Below are positions 1-10,910 of a stretch of DNA of 64,000 nt, piece by piece. The number at the start of each line of letters is the position of its first letter. Position 1 is the stretch's first letter. Origin of the DNA: Bos javanicus (taxonomy: Eukaryota > Chordata > Mammalia > Artiodactyla > Bovidae). Below the pieces are notes generated by a model that worked only from the letters and a program-made list of their open reading frames with translations, ran no database searches and was not told the DNA's origin. The translations under genes were made by a program, and so were the position numbers. The DNA lies in contig NC_083882.1 in NCBI RefSeq assembly GCF_032452875.1, positions 60,775,614-60,839,613 of the forward strand, in the 5' to 3' direction.

Positions 1-1170
1 AGTCTCAGCAGAGATTAACCAGGAGAGGAGAAAGCAGGGAAAGGAGATAATGCTTGGACTTCAGCACCTCTTATTCCTACTCCAGTGTAAACTCCATGCC
101 CTGCATGGAGTCCTCTTCCACTCCAGGCAGACATGACCTACAGATGCAAAATTACTTTAGAGACCACGTGTGATCCTCCAGAAGTACAGAGTACATTGGG
201 AAAACTCCAGAATACAGCTGTGTTACTTCCCCCACCAAAGACAGAACTGGCAGAAAGTGCTTCAATCGTTCTTCAGACATTACCTTAATAAGGAAGACAG
301 CCATTGCAATATCAATGATCACTGCAATGTCCTGTGATGACTATCTAGAACTAATTTCTCTCCTTATCATAATCATTATTGCCAACAGATGAACAAGCAT
401 GCCAACAGGTGCCTACTGATGACTTTTTTGTGAATGCCAACCGTGATTTCAAGTGGTAGAATATTCAACAACCAATAGCTTAGGCACCTTCAAGAGGTTT
501 TGCTTTTGCAGTTTTTCTGCTCTGGCATCCTCTAAAAGGTAGATGCTCTTCCTTCTGCCTGTCACCTCAGAATCACCATAGCTTTCTGAGCATCTCCCAG
601 CCAGGAGTAAAGAAGGAAGGGAGGAGGAAGGGGCTGAGGCCGTAATGACAAGATATATTCCTGTGCACCTTTCTCCTTTTTATCAGGAATGAAAAACATT
701 TCCCAAAAGCTCCTCAGAAAATTTCCTTCTGTCCTAGAGAACTTGAGACAGTCATACGCAAAACAGCTCAAGGAAAATGAGATCTTAATGTCTTCTTCAG
801 ACTAATTATGACTTATCTTCATGAGTTGGTGGGGTAGGAAAGGCTAACTTCCCTGAGTTCTAGAACTGTCTAGCACTTGTACAAAATGAGGGTTCTGTTA
901 AGGAAATGAAAGGTGATAGCTGTTGAATGGCATCTGCCATAACTGGATTTTATTTTGCTGACTTAATTGCAACCATCATTAGTATGACCATTATTACTAG
1001 TACTGTTACTAGTAACACCATTATCTTTTATTGAAGGAGTACTCCTTTCCAGGAAATTCACTGTAGTAATTCTTGTGTTATTTTGTTTAATTTATACAAT
1101 GATCTTCAAGGACTGAAAAGGCCAATGTAATTTATATAGTTAGTGTTTGATTTCATCTAAGGTCTGCATG
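1..1170. other. No gene recognised
   Basis: I see no RNA gene, conserved coding exon or clear repeat here. The only open frame of note (562-771, minus, 69 codons) has no recognisable domain and looks random. A palindrome-like run of ACTAGTA/TACTAGT words lies near 995-1015, but I assign it no function. Confidence 0.5.
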
Positions 1171-1407
1171 GGGGCTTCCCTGGTGTCTCAGTCGGTAATG
1201 AATCCACCTGCAGTGCAGAAGGTCACCCACAATGCAGGAGACGCGGGTTTGATTCCTGGATTGAGAAGGTTCCCTGGAGAAGGAAATGGCAACCCATTCC
1301 ACTGTTCTTGCCTGGGAAATCCGATGGGCAGAGGAGCCCGTCTGGCTACTATCCATGGGCCTGCAAATAGCTGGATACAACTTAGTGACTAAACCACCAG
1401 TACCACT
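1171..1407 (+). repeat. Bov-tA SINE
   Basis: This is a ruminant tRNA-headed SINE. The head begins with a GGGGCTTCCCTGGTG-type sequence and continues through 'GATTCCTGG' (the degraded B-box region). The BovA-type body follows ('GAAATGGCAACCCATTCCA', 'CTTGCCTGG') and ends near the 'CTTAGTGACTAAACCACCA' tail. Such elements are Pol III transcribed and mobilised in trans by BovB, with which they share the 3' end. The copy is nearly full length, with scattered substitutions. Small open frames across it on both strands are SINE sequence, not genes. Confidence 0.9.
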
Positions 1408-2182
1408 ATCTGCATGATCCCAAAACCCAAATCATCTCATGTTCATGTGATGATCCATATTTCTACACATGGATAAATCTTTAAAATAGCCCTCTTCACA
1501 GTTCACTCTTGGCATCATTCCTGTTATTTAATTCTAAGCAGAAGGATGCTCACTGAAAATAAATGCAACCCATTACCCTACCTTTGCACATAATTGTTTT
1601 TAAATTGTGTCAAGATGTGCAATACTTTATAAAGTCCTCTAGAAAAGAAATTTCAATTAAGCTATTAGGAAATGATGATAGCACAGGCGTTCTCTTCCTG
1701 GGAGATTAAATAAAATAACACACGTGAGCTTTATTAACTCAAAGCTTAGTGCAGAGTAAGTGACCAATGAACACTAGTTGAATGAATGAATGAGAGTCAA
1801 AGACTCAAAGAACTGTCATTTGGATGCCTCTTCTGTTGCCTAGAAAGATTTATAAACATACGTGCTACTAATCAGAGCAGGGCGGGGTGTGGAATAAAAC
1901 CATCTTTGTGCAAACTTTGAAGATCACAGACAGGTAACTGGACTTTGAGGTGGTAGATATAGGTTGGTTTGATGGTTGTTGACCAAAAACCAAAATTTAA
2001 TACATAAATTCCCCTTGATCTTCATTTTTCATACCAGTATCAAAACTTCCAAAAACTACTCAGAGGGATATGAATCTGGATAAATTGAATACACTTAAAA
2101 ATATATGTAATGTTGAGTCATATTATTTTAAATAATTTAAAGCAATATTTTTCAAGTACTTTCTTAATGCTAGATATTATGC
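1408..2182. other. Unique sequence with a possible MIR/L2 3' relic
   Basis: No gene is recognised. Around 1700-1795 the words 'TGAATGAATGAATGAGAG' after 'GTGCAGAGTAAGTGACCAATG' resemble the 3' end of an ancient L2 or MIR element. The rest (1800-2180) is AT-rich with nothing recognisable. Confidence 0.4.
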
Positions 2183-2408
2183 TGGGGTCTTCTCAGGTGT
2201 CACAAGTGGTAAAGAACCCACCCACCAATGCAGGAAACATAAGAGACGTGCGTTTGATCCCTGGGTCAGGAAGATCCCCTTGAGGAGGGCAAGGCAACCC
2301 ATTCCCACATTCTTGCCTGGAGAATCCCATGGACAGAGGAGCCTGGTGGATTACAGTCCAGAGGCTCGCAGAGTCAGACACAACTGAAGCAACCTAGCAC
2401 GCATGCAC
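2183..2408 (+). repeat. Bov-tA SINE
   Basis: A complete Bov-tA type SINE. The tRNA-like head is recognisable by 'GTAAAGAACCCACC', 'GCAGGAAACATAAGAGACG' and 'GTTTGATCCCTGGGTCAGG'. The body is recognisable by 'CATTCTTGCCTGGAGAATC', 'GACAGAGGAGCCTGG' and the terminal 'AGTCAGACACAACTGAAGC'. It ends in 'GCACGCATGCACA', a common tail for this family. Confidence 0.9.
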
Positions 2409-2824
2409 AGATGCTATGCTAAGCAATTGAAACACATTTCATTTAATTGTCATGATAACCCCATGAGGTAATATTCAGTGGAGTTCTAGATGGTTCAATA
2501 AGTCACGTAGATGTCTTACCATGCCTGAGTTCCGAATTAGAAGATAGATGAAATGATTAGATGGAGATCAAAAGATGGTTATTATATATAAGGCTGATCA
2601 AAGAACATGACTTTAGATATGGAGCAAGTGACTCCACTCTGTCTCAGGTAGCAATATACCACGGTTGTCTCCTGGAAGGCCAGGATCCTTCAGTGACAAG
2701 ACCATGACCTGGCCTAAGCATGCATTCACAGAAAACAAGAGATCTACAAGAAAACCCTTAGAGGGCTGAGAAATGCATGCAGGCCTACATCATGCATATT
2801 CACCAATCACAGAAGCTGCTTGTC
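2409..2824. other. Possible MIR fragment, otherwise nothing recognised
   Basis: Bases 2435-2480 ('TTTAATTGTCATGATAACC', 'CATGAGGTAATATTC') resemble the 3' part of a reverse-oriented MIR. The remainder shows no gene or recognisable repeat. Confidence 0.35.
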
Positions 2825-3205
2825 TTAGGTCTGGTCCCCTGGAAAGAGACTTGGAGATATAGATTTAACTACATGAGGTTTATTGGGGAATTCCCTGGGG
2901 TTCAACAACAGTGGGGGCTGAGGGAAGCAGGACTGGGCAGTGGGAGAAATTGAACTGCAATGTAATTGCAACCAAGGCCCCTGCAGATCCTCCAAGACCT
3001 CTGGAGGAGAAGCCTTGCACAGCTGTGTTAAAGCAAGAGGGACAGGCCTTTGTCTCTTATATTGACTAGTCAAATGGATGGAGGGTGTGCCTGAGAGATG
3101 ACATAACTCGGACAAGGCCATGCCTTCAGATAGAGGCCATCCTTACAGTGTGACTCAGCTGTGGCCTGTGGGCAGTCAACATCCTTGCAGGTGAAAAAAA
3201 AAAAA
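2825..3205. repeat. Unclassified interspersed repeat or retrocopy ending in poly(A)
   Basis: This GC-richer block differs in composition from its AT-rich flanks and ends at an uninterrupted A run (3193-3205), as a retrotransposed copy would. Two overlapping minus-strand frames of 98 codons (2825-3121, 3070-3366) cover it but show no domain I recognise. It could be an LTR fragment or a processed transcript; I cannot assign a family. Confidence 0.3.
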
Positions 3206-4494
3206 AATGAATGACTTGGTCCTAATGGGGGAGATTTGGACAGAACAACATGGCATTCATCAGATAAGAGACTCATGGTGGCTTTCCAGTGGAGATACCT
3301 CCACAAAGAAACAGAAAACAAGAGAAAAAGATAATGTCCAAGAATACACATCACAACCATACCCATTTATATACATGAATAAAAAAATTAATGAGAATAC
3401 AGGTGGATGGTAAAGACGGGAAGTATAAGTAATCTAAACTCATTCGGTTGAATGGCCTTTACTATAGAGCTTATAGCAAAAGTAGTCTAGAAGGAAATAT
3501 GGGGATGTCTTAGACTTAACTAATATAAACAATATCATATGAGGTGGAAACATCTGGTTCATGATGAAAATAAAAAGAAGTTGTTTAGCACAGTTTACTT
3601 TGGCCAATAATAGTATGTATATAAGCATAGGTCTGAATATTAGTACTAACTTTCTCCATTTTATTTTGATATCCTACTTATGCTGACTCTTGACAGATAA
3701 AATAGTTGTAAGAGAGTTCTTTGCACAGAATTAAAATCAGACTTTCTGTACCTTTTGCACACTGTTTATACATGCTTGTTGTGCACCCAATCACCCGTGG
3801 GGCTACTAACAAAGACAGAAGTCCAGACTCTACCACAAACCTACAGAAAATCAGAACTTCCAGTTTCAGTATGGTTGGAATTCATATTACAGGCTTTTAA
3901 GGTGTGTAAGACTCTCAATTAATTCTGTCCATTCTCCAAGTTAAGCATCACTACTCTGGTATGATACATATTTCACTCATTTTTAATATTACTGAGTAGA
4001 TATTTCCTGTGTGCATAATACATTAATCTCCTCTTCCATATTATACATGCAAATGTGCCAACCTAAATTTCTAGGTCAACCAAGCATATTTTCCAGGCAC
4101 GACTCTGAAGCTGTGGTTTGTAGATTCAACATCCTACCACAGCTCAAGCCCAGCACTAAAATTTAAAAACACATTTTTTTTTTGCCTTTAACCACATAAT
4201 ACTACATATGTATTATAAACACTATAGATACGGTCTAGGATTTTCAACATCTGTGCATATCAGTTACCATAAACATGGTTCTAATGTCTACAAGAAGTAG
4301 AAAAGGAAAAAATATGAAGTACATAACTAAATACAACTTATACCTTCACAACTTACAGCAGTTCTTTACTATTTATAAATTGTGAGTTCACAGCACTCTA
4401 TTTGATACTTAAACAGCATTTAGAATGTTTATTATTCCCACCAAGTTATAGTCACACTAACAAATTCTGAGTATATTTAGTGATTGTCGGACAA
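3206..4494. other. No gene recognised
   Basis: AT-rich unique-looking sequence. Short open frames (3207-3413 plus, 3440-3628 minus) have no recognisable domain. No tRNA, rRNA or clear repeat was seen. Confidence 0.5.
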
Positions 4495-4637
4495 CGTGAA
4501 TGTCCAACTATAATGTAAGCTCTGTGAGGACGGGACTTTATCGTTTGGTTCCTGACAGCACCCCCAGTATCTGGAACCGTGGCTGGCACACAGTCCACAG
4601 CACATCAGTGCTGTCAGTTGAATGAATGAACATCAGA
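4495..4637 (+). repeat. L2 LINE 3' end
   Basis: The run 'TGTAAGCTCTGTGAGGACGG', followed by 'CTGGCACACAGTCCACAGC' and ending at 'TTGAATGAATGAAC', is the diagnostic 3' terminus of the ancient mammalian L2 LINE, in plus orientation. Divergence is that of an old, inactive copy. Confidence 0.75.
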
Positions 4638-6259
4638 GGTGATCACAAGTAGAAAGCAATTTACGGAACTATTAACTCAAACTCAGTCAGTTCATAAACC
4701 GAGGGGCCATGGTAGAAGGGACAGATCATGGTGTTCTTAGAATGAAAAAAGAGGCAGGAAGTCTAAGTGTACTTGTTTAATCAAATAAAGTAAAACACTG
4801 ACAAGTTGAAGGCTGAAGTCAGCTGCTACAATGAAAAGTCAGGATTTCTCACTTACATCCCATATGTGAGTAAATTCTCACGCCAGAGTCCATTGATTGC
4901 AGTAGGGGTCATGTTCTCTGGAGGAAAGTCTGGAACCAAGTCAAGCACAGAATAAACATTCTCCCATTTCTCCCACAAAGGGACTCACAGATATCTGTCA
5001 TAATATCTATTCCCTGCGAAGGGAAAATACACAGACCTTTGTAGGGTCTGAACTTTTACTAATATCTGGAGCCAGAAACATAAACATGGACTTTGGTTAC
5101 ATCAGGTGCTTTATGGAGGCCAAATTATAAATCAAATCCTGGCCCAAATCCATCTCACAGTGGCTCTTAAGAATCCATGGACTCGCCCTGTGGTTACTTC
5201 CCCAATTTCTGAGTACATAATTGGTATTAGTATACTTAACAACTGGCAGAATTTTCACAGTAATTCCCTGAAATAGAAATAAGAAACGTTGTGGTAGCAA
5301 GTACCATGTGGAAGCCCCCTGAATTACACTCACTCACTGGCCAAAATAAATCAGCAGCAATTTCTCAGCCTAGGCAAAGTCATCTATAATCTGAGCTACT
5401 TACCAAAGACTTATCTCATAATATGGCATTTTAAAGGTCGTATATGGTGGCCAAGATGACAGATATATAGACATGGAAGGTGAAACCATATTCAGAGCAT
5501 GCATTAATTCTCACAGAAATGAATTTTGGCCTTCTTCAAAGTGGAAAGGGTCTGATGTAATTAATCTATCACCAAAGGACTGGTTAGTTTCCTTGAGGAA
5601 CAGTAACATATCAATTAGCATTGATTTCTGATACTGGCATCCTGGCCATTGAGAAGAAGCTGTAGTTAGATAAGCCTTGAAAAAAAGACACTTATAATGG
5701 TAAACTCAAGCACTGCCTCTACCCATTACCTGGATTTTCTGTTTATAGATTCATTAAGCAAGTTCTGGGGTGGCTAAGGACAAAACTGATATCCACAGAA
5801 CAGGTTATCCTAATTTTGTATCGGATATCTTTTTAAGTGTTGTCACCAGCTTTGAATGCTGCATGATGATTTAATTAGGATAACTTGTTGAATTAAGGGC
5901 ACAAGTTCAAGGCATGAACTGTATCAGACACATCTCTTGCCCAGCTCACATCCTTCTCACCCACATTTTCACTCCAGCAGTTGTTGCTAGGGCACTCTGG
6001 GCCCTCAGCTATGAGTAGGTTAGGTTAATCTGATTTCATGATGCCCCAACTGTGGCATATCATTTCTGATTTTTATCCTGGAACTTTTTTAAACTGACAA
6101 CTCCTACTACCTGAAGGATCCCTCTCACCTATTCTGATGTGCAAAACTCAGTGAAAAAGAGTTAATACACTCTGAGGCAAGCCTTGATCAAGGGGGTAAA
6201 GGAGCCTATTGATAAATACTTTTTTCTTCTGTCTCACAGACAGACAATTCTGACAGGCA
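4638..6259. other. No gene recognised
   Basis: Long stretch of moderately AT-rich DNA without a recognisable gene or repeat. The 78-codon minus-strand frame at 5097-5333 has no known domain. A conserved non-coding element cannot be excluded without alignment. Confidence 0.45.
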
Positions 6260-6473
6260 TTCTACATAACTCAAAAAGTCCCCAGCAAGATCAAGACCCT
6301 GTTGTCCACAGCAGACACCAGGTGATAGCCCCTCCTTAAAGGGGCTTTCTATCCTACTTCACTCTATCACTCTCCCCCTTCCCCTAATCCTAATCTTTAG
6401 GGTCACTCCCTAAAATAAATAACCATTACAGAAGCTTGTGTTTGGGCTCTGCCTTTTGGAGGAATGTAGACTA
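6260..6473 (+). repeat. Possible 3' part of an old LTR
   Basis: Around 6360-6475 there is a C-rich stretch followed by 'AAATAAATAACC', then 'GAAGCTTGTGTTTGGGCTC' and 'GCCTTTTGGAGGAA'. This resembles the R-U5 end of a MaLR/ERVL type LTR. The family is not identified and the left edge is a guess. Confidence 0.3.
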
Positions 6474-7013
6474 AGTTCAGTTCAGTTCAGTCGCTCAGTC
6501 GTGTCTGACTCTTTGGGACCCCATGGACTGCAGCACGTCAGGATTCCCTGTCCATCACCAACTCCTGGAGTTTACTCAAACTCATGTCCATTGAGTCGAT
6601 GATGCCATCCAGCCACCTCATCCTGTGTCGTCCCCTTCTCCTCCTGCCTTCACTCTTTCTCAGCATCAGTATCTTTTCCAATGGGTCAGTTCTTTGCAAC
6701 AGATGGCCAAAGTATTGGAGTTTCATCTTCAGCATCAGTCCTTCCAATGAATATTCAGGACTGATTTCCTTTAGGATGGACTGGCTGGATCTCCTTGCAG
6801 TCCAAGGGGCTCTGAAGAGTCTTCTCCAACACCACAGTTCAAAAGCATCAATTCTTCAGTGCTCAGCTTTCTTTATCATCCAACTGTCACATCCATACAT
6901 GACTACTGGGAAAACCATAGCTTTGACTAGACGGACCTTTGTTGGTAAAGCAATGTCTGTGCTTTTTAATATGCTGTCTAGGTTGGTCATAGCTTTTCTT
7001 CCAAGGAGCAAGT
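6474..7013 (-). mobile_element. BovB LINE, 5'-truncated 3' fragment
   Basis: BovB is an RTE-clade non-LTR retrotransposon. Its 3' end appears here in reverse complement, starting with the 'TTCAGTTCAGTTCAG' terminal repeat and 'TCGCTCAGTCGTGTCTGACTC', then running into the C-terminal part of ORF2. The element stops at 'CCAAGGAGCAAG', so only about the last 540 bp are present. The plus-strand 230-codon frame at 6584-7276 is antisense BovB plus downstream DNA and not a gene. Confidence 0.92.
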
Positions 7014-7348
7014 GTTGCTGTTCTAGTTTACAGAGAGAAGTTCAGGAAGAGGGCAGAAGGTCCCATTCAAATGAGAGGGAAGAGGTCAAGAATAAAATGG
7101 TGATAGTGTGTGAAAAGGAGGGAAAATGTATTTTCCCAACTTTCAAATTTTGCTTTGGGATGTCCTATGACCATATTTGTATGTCTACAGAAAAAAGGAA
7201 AAAAAAAGATCTTCCATGTCTAAACATTGGGAAATTTAATGGAAATATTGCTCTAAGCACAGATTCCTCAATATAAACGAAATATATGGAAGTAACCTTT
7301 AATTTTTCTCTCTTTTCCCTTGGCCCTCTTCATATATTATATACATAT
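7014..7348. other. No gene recognised
   Basis: Unique-looking sequence between a BovB fragment and an interrupted SINE. No gene, RNA or clear repeat was seen. Confidence 0.45.
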
Positions 7349-7790
7349 ACAGTCTTTGTGTCAACTCTTTGTGACCCCATGGACAGCAGCCTGCCAGGCT
7401 CCTCTGTCCATGGGATTCTCCAGGCAAGAATACCTAAAGCTTCTCCTTTGCCCCTGCTTGGAACCTGCCATGGGTTAAGAAAGAGGCTGTGGGGAAGGAG
7501 TTGAGGGCATAATGGCCTCTTCATTATTGCTTATCTTGTCCCTCTATTCTACCTCCTTATCCACCAGGACTTTCCTGGCTCCACAAGAAGCAGGGAAAGG
7601 AGAAGTTAAGGTCAGGAAAGACTCTGCTTGGCTGATATGGTTATCGTCTGTAACAGGGTTCTCAGAGTTGGTCAATTGCAAACTTGTTTTCCATTTCCTT
7701 CTCCAGGGGATCTTCCTGACCCAGGGATCAAACCTAGGTCTCCTACATTGCAGGCAGTTTCCTTACCATCTGAGCTATAAGGAAGTCCCT
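7349..7790 (-). repeat. Bov-tA SINE interrupted by a 258-bp insertion
   Basis: Two halves of a single reverse-oriented Bov-tA are present. 7349-7432 holds the 3' half ('GACCCCATGGACAGCAGCC' to 'CAGGCAAGAATA'). 7691-7790 holds the 5' half ('CCATTTCCTTCTCCAGGGG' to 'GAGCTATAAGGAAGTCCC'). About a dozen bases normally lying between them ('tggagtgggttg' in other copies in this window) are missing, and a 258-bp block identical to 9175-9432 sits in their place. Confidence 0.85.
7433..7690 (+). repeat. 258-bp duplicated block, copy A (inside SINE)
   Basis: Base-by-base reading gives identity with 9175-9432 over all 258 positions, at an offset of 1742 bp in the same orientation. Identity starts at 'CCTAAAGCTTCTCC' and ends at 'CAAACTTGTTTT'. 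The flanks differ: here both sides are parts of one SINE, while copy B has non-repeat flanks, so this copy is most simply the derived one. The block encodes the same open frame in both places (from 7512 and 9254) without a recognisable domain. Confidence 0.9.
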
Positions 7791-7929
7791 CATATGTACA
7801 AGCCCTGCCCACAAATCCTATCCTAGAGTTCACACCTTCTTCTTCCTTTACTTTTCCAAAAGCCCCCACCCTTGTTTTAAGCTCTCAGCATTTTATACCT
7901 GATCTTGGTGTTTTGTTTTCTTCTTTTTT

Positions 7930-8043
7930 TACTTTTCATCCGCCCCAGCATGTGGGATCTTAGTTCCTCAGCCAGGGAACAAATCCAAGCCCTCTGCTCT
8001 GGAAACTTGGAGTCTTAACCACTGGACCACCTGGGAAGTCCCT
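7930..8043 (-). repeat. CHR-type SINE (cetartiodactyl tRNA-derived)
   Basis: The words 'GTGGGATCTTAGTTCCTC', 'CCAGGGAACAAATCC' and 'AGTCTTAACCACTGGACCA', ending in 'CTGGGAAGTCCCT', are the reverse complement of the tRNA-Glu-like head of CHR SINEs found in whales, hippos and ruminants. It is older and more diverged than the Bov-tA copies. Confidence 0.8.
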
Positions 8044-8488
8044 ATGCCTGATTTTTCTTACTCCAATGCCTCTACCACTACTCATCACATTTCTAAAATA
8101 TCCAGCTCATTTTGCTGATCCAAAGCTTCCTGGCCTTTTCCCCTTTATAATAATGTAAACAGTCATTCATGCAAAAAAAATTTTTTATTAATCCTATATT
8201 AAATGTCAGGCATCCAGCCTGGGGCTAGGGCTAAAATGCTGAGCAAAGCAGATGTCATCTGTCTCACCTACACTGTTAATATTCTCCCATGTTCCTCCTA
8301 AAATCTTCAGCCCGTTTCAGTTAAATGATTCTTCAGCCCCAGGAAACATGATCTCCAGACTCTGTTTTAAGTGTTTCTGCTAAGAACCACTCCTTGTCTT
8401 CCCTCTGCCTATCATAAGGTCACTAACCTGACAAAGACAGATGCTTTACACTGAAGTATTTGTTACATATATTCTTAAAACTTGCACC

Positions 8489-9019
8489 CAGGCTTCCCTA
8501 GTGGCTCAGCAATAAAGAATCCACCTGCCAACGTAGGAGTGAAAAAGTGAAAGTGAAAATCTCTCAGTCGTGTCTGACTCTTTGCGACGCCATGGACTAT
8601 ACAGTCCATGGAATTCTCCAGGTCAGAATACTGGAGTGAGTAGCCTTTCCCTTCTCAAGGGATCTTCCTAACCCAGGGATTGAACCCAGGTCTCCCACAT
8701 TGAAGGTGGATTCTTTACCAGCTGAGCCACAAGGGAAGCCCAAGAATACTGGAGTGAGTAGCCTATCCCTTCTCCAGCGTATCTTCCTGACCCAGGAATC
8801 CAATAGGGATCTCCTGCATTGCAGGCGGATTCTTTACCAACTGAGCTATCATGGATGTAGGTTCAATCCCTGGGTCAGGAAGATCCCCTGTAGAAGGAAA
8901 TGGGAATGTACTCCAGTATTCTTGCCTGGGAAATCCCATGGATAGATGAGTCTGGTTGGCTACAGTCCATGGGATCACAGAAAGTCAGACATGACTTAGC
9001 GACTGATAAAAACAATAAC
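8489..9019 (+). repeat. Bov-tA SINE split by a second SINE, flanked by a 12-bp TSD
   Basis: The outer element is a plus-strand Bov-tA. Its head (8489-8534) and its body and tail (8851-9019) are separated by a reverse-oriented SINE. The whole is bracketed by a perfect 12-bp direct repeat, AAAACTTGCACC, at 8477-8488 and 9020-9031, which is the target-site duplication of the outer insertion. The short frames over this block are SINE sequence. Confidence 0.88.
8535..8850 (-). repeat. Nested Bov-tA3-like SINE with duplicated tRNA head
   Basis: A reverse-oriented SINE is inserted in the head of another. After the usual tail-to-head order (8541-8740) the head region is repeated: 8627-8739 and 8742-8848 both begin 'AGAATACTGGAGTGAGTAG' and end in a tRNA-like head. 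This two-headed form resembles the Bov-tA3 variant of ruminants. The name is from memory of that family; the internal duplication is seen directly. Confidence 0.75.
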
Positions 9020-9174
9020 AAAACTTGCACCTGATTATAGTCTATTTCCCCCATTAACTTATAAATTAAATATAATCTTAGGCACAAGTTCATTTTACAT
9101 TTGCATAAGAGCATAATTTTACCTTTCTAAAAGCATCCTTTAACGTGATATAAAACCCAGTACCTCTTTAGTAC

Positions 9175-9432
9175 CCTAAAGCTTCTCCTTTGCCCCTGCT
9201 TGGAACCTGCCATGGGTTAAGAAAGAGGCTGTGGGGAAGGAGTTGAGGGCATAATGGCCTCTTCATTATTGCTTATCTTGTCCCTCTATTCTACCTCCTT
9301 ATCCACCAGGACTTTCCTGGCTCCACAAGAAGCAGGGAAAGGAGAAGTTAAGGTCAGGAAAGACTCTGCTTGGCTGATATGGTTATCGTCTGTAACAGGG
9401 TTCTCAGAGTTGGTCAATTGCAAACTTGTTTT
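9175..9432 (+). repeat. 258-bp duplicated block, copy B (probable source)
   Basis: Identical to 7433-7690. Its flanks are not SINE: 'TACCTCTTTAGTAC' on the left and 'ATACTAAGACATTCCGGGG' on the right. This suggests it is the original context and that copy A was made from it. No terminal inverted repeat, poly(A) tail or target duplication marks it as a transposon. Confidence 0.85.
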
Positions 9433-10629
9433 ATACTAAGACATTCCGGGGATCCTCCGAGATCCCCATCTATGAATTTCTGACTGCAGTTTCCTAGATG
9501 TGAATGACATCTTTGCTTGTTTCCCAGCTTCAAATGCCCCATTGTTCTGTGGTCCCTTTACGTATTCTGTGTCCATGGACAAGCCCCTCCTCTTGCTTCC
9601 TTTAGGGTCTACATAAGTACACATCCATTTCCCACTGAATTCAGCAAGTGCAGGAATATTTCTTTGTTGCTACAGATCACTTCAGGCAGGAGTCACATGC
9701 CAGGCCTTACAGCCATAAAACCCCAGAGGACACAAGCTAGGCTATCTAAATGATTCTTCTAAAGAGCCCTCCACCTGGCTTCAAGGTTAGGAAAGCCTAT
9801 TTATCACTCCTCCTCAAACAGATGCAGGAATCACTCCATACACTTACAAGTCTCTCCCAAAATAGTCACACTCTGACTGCTCTCAAGAACTCTTAGCTCT
9901 CTGAGAGTCTATTACAAAATCTAGCCTTGATATGGGCAAAAAGCTAATCCTGGGAGGAATTTTTTCACTCCCAGTGCATATCCTACATTGATAGTCAAGC
10001 ACTTCAATGTAGATGTGGTTGTATTTACAATTTAACATCCATTCTCCTTATTTCTGAGAACTCAGTTAACATTCAAGACAAAACCATTTTAGCATCCCTT
10101 CATTAATGCCTAAACACACATCACTTGTTTTAAAGTAATGGATACTCTACATATGGTTCTGCAACCTGCCCTTTTCAATTAACATGTCTTTGATAACTTT
10201 CCATATTTCACATTTCTTTTGGTCAAAAATTTTAGGCATAATATAATAATAGCTTTGGGATGTCAAAATTACATATACCACTCTGGTCCATAAATCAGAG
10301 AAATCAATAGAAAATTCTGCAGACTTCAGGACTTTTCATTTTTCATGAGTGCCATAAATGTCATTGGTGAGATTAAAAGCTCAGCTATTAAGTATGAATG
10401 TCAGGATTATCATATGAGTGACATGGGGAAAAAGTTATACAAAGTTGAATCTAAGACAACTGTGTTTCTAGGCCATAATGAGCTGCCTTGTACAGAAAAT
10501 GTGAACCAAGGAACAAAGTTGTAGATTAAAAAACATACCAAGATTGTACGTATTCTGAATTGCAATAAAATGGAACGGAGAAGTAATAGTTATTCCTTGT
10601 TTACCACCTGCGTGTCACTGTGCTGTGTT
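9433..10629. other. No gene recognised
   Basis: Unique-looking DNA. The frame at 9517-9753 (plus, 78 codons) shows no known domain. No structured RNA or clear repeat was seen. Confidence 0.45.
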
Positions 10630-10910
10630 CCATGTGTATTTATCACTTAATACTTCTACCAATCAGTCACGCTCTTCTCTGACTTGCCCCCTCATTGCAT
10701 GACTCCAGCCAAACTAAACATCTTCAGAACTTTGCATCTGCTAATCCCTAGACCTGGAATGTTCTTCCAGATAAATGTATAGCTCCTATCTTTACTTCAT
10801 TCACATGCTTGTTGCACCTTTTTAAAGCACCATTTAAAGCAGTACTTCTATCCTCAGAACACTCCCTGTCCATTTACTCCACACATTTTTCTCCCTGAAA
10901 TTTATGACTA
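10630..10910 (+). repeat. L2 LINE fragment
   Basis: The words 'TTTGCATCTGCTAATCC', 'CTGGAATGTTCTTCC', 'TTTACTTCATTCACATGC' and 'ACACTCCCTGTCC' follow the order of the L2 3' region (upstream of the element's terminal segment) in plus orientation. The copy is diverged and lacks the terminus. Confidence 0.6.

Noticed and set aside
6584..7276. 230-codon plus-strand open frame, the longest in the window
   Set aside because: Over its first two-thirds it is the exact antisense of a BovB 3' fragment; the same antisense text recurs at 52464-53096 and 57218-57622.
7512..7826. Repeated protein (same N-terminal 59 residues at 7512 and 9254) as a tandem gene pair
   Set aside because: The frame is identical because the DNA is identical over 258 bp. 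The two copies diverge at once outside it, and there is no domain or codon pattern.
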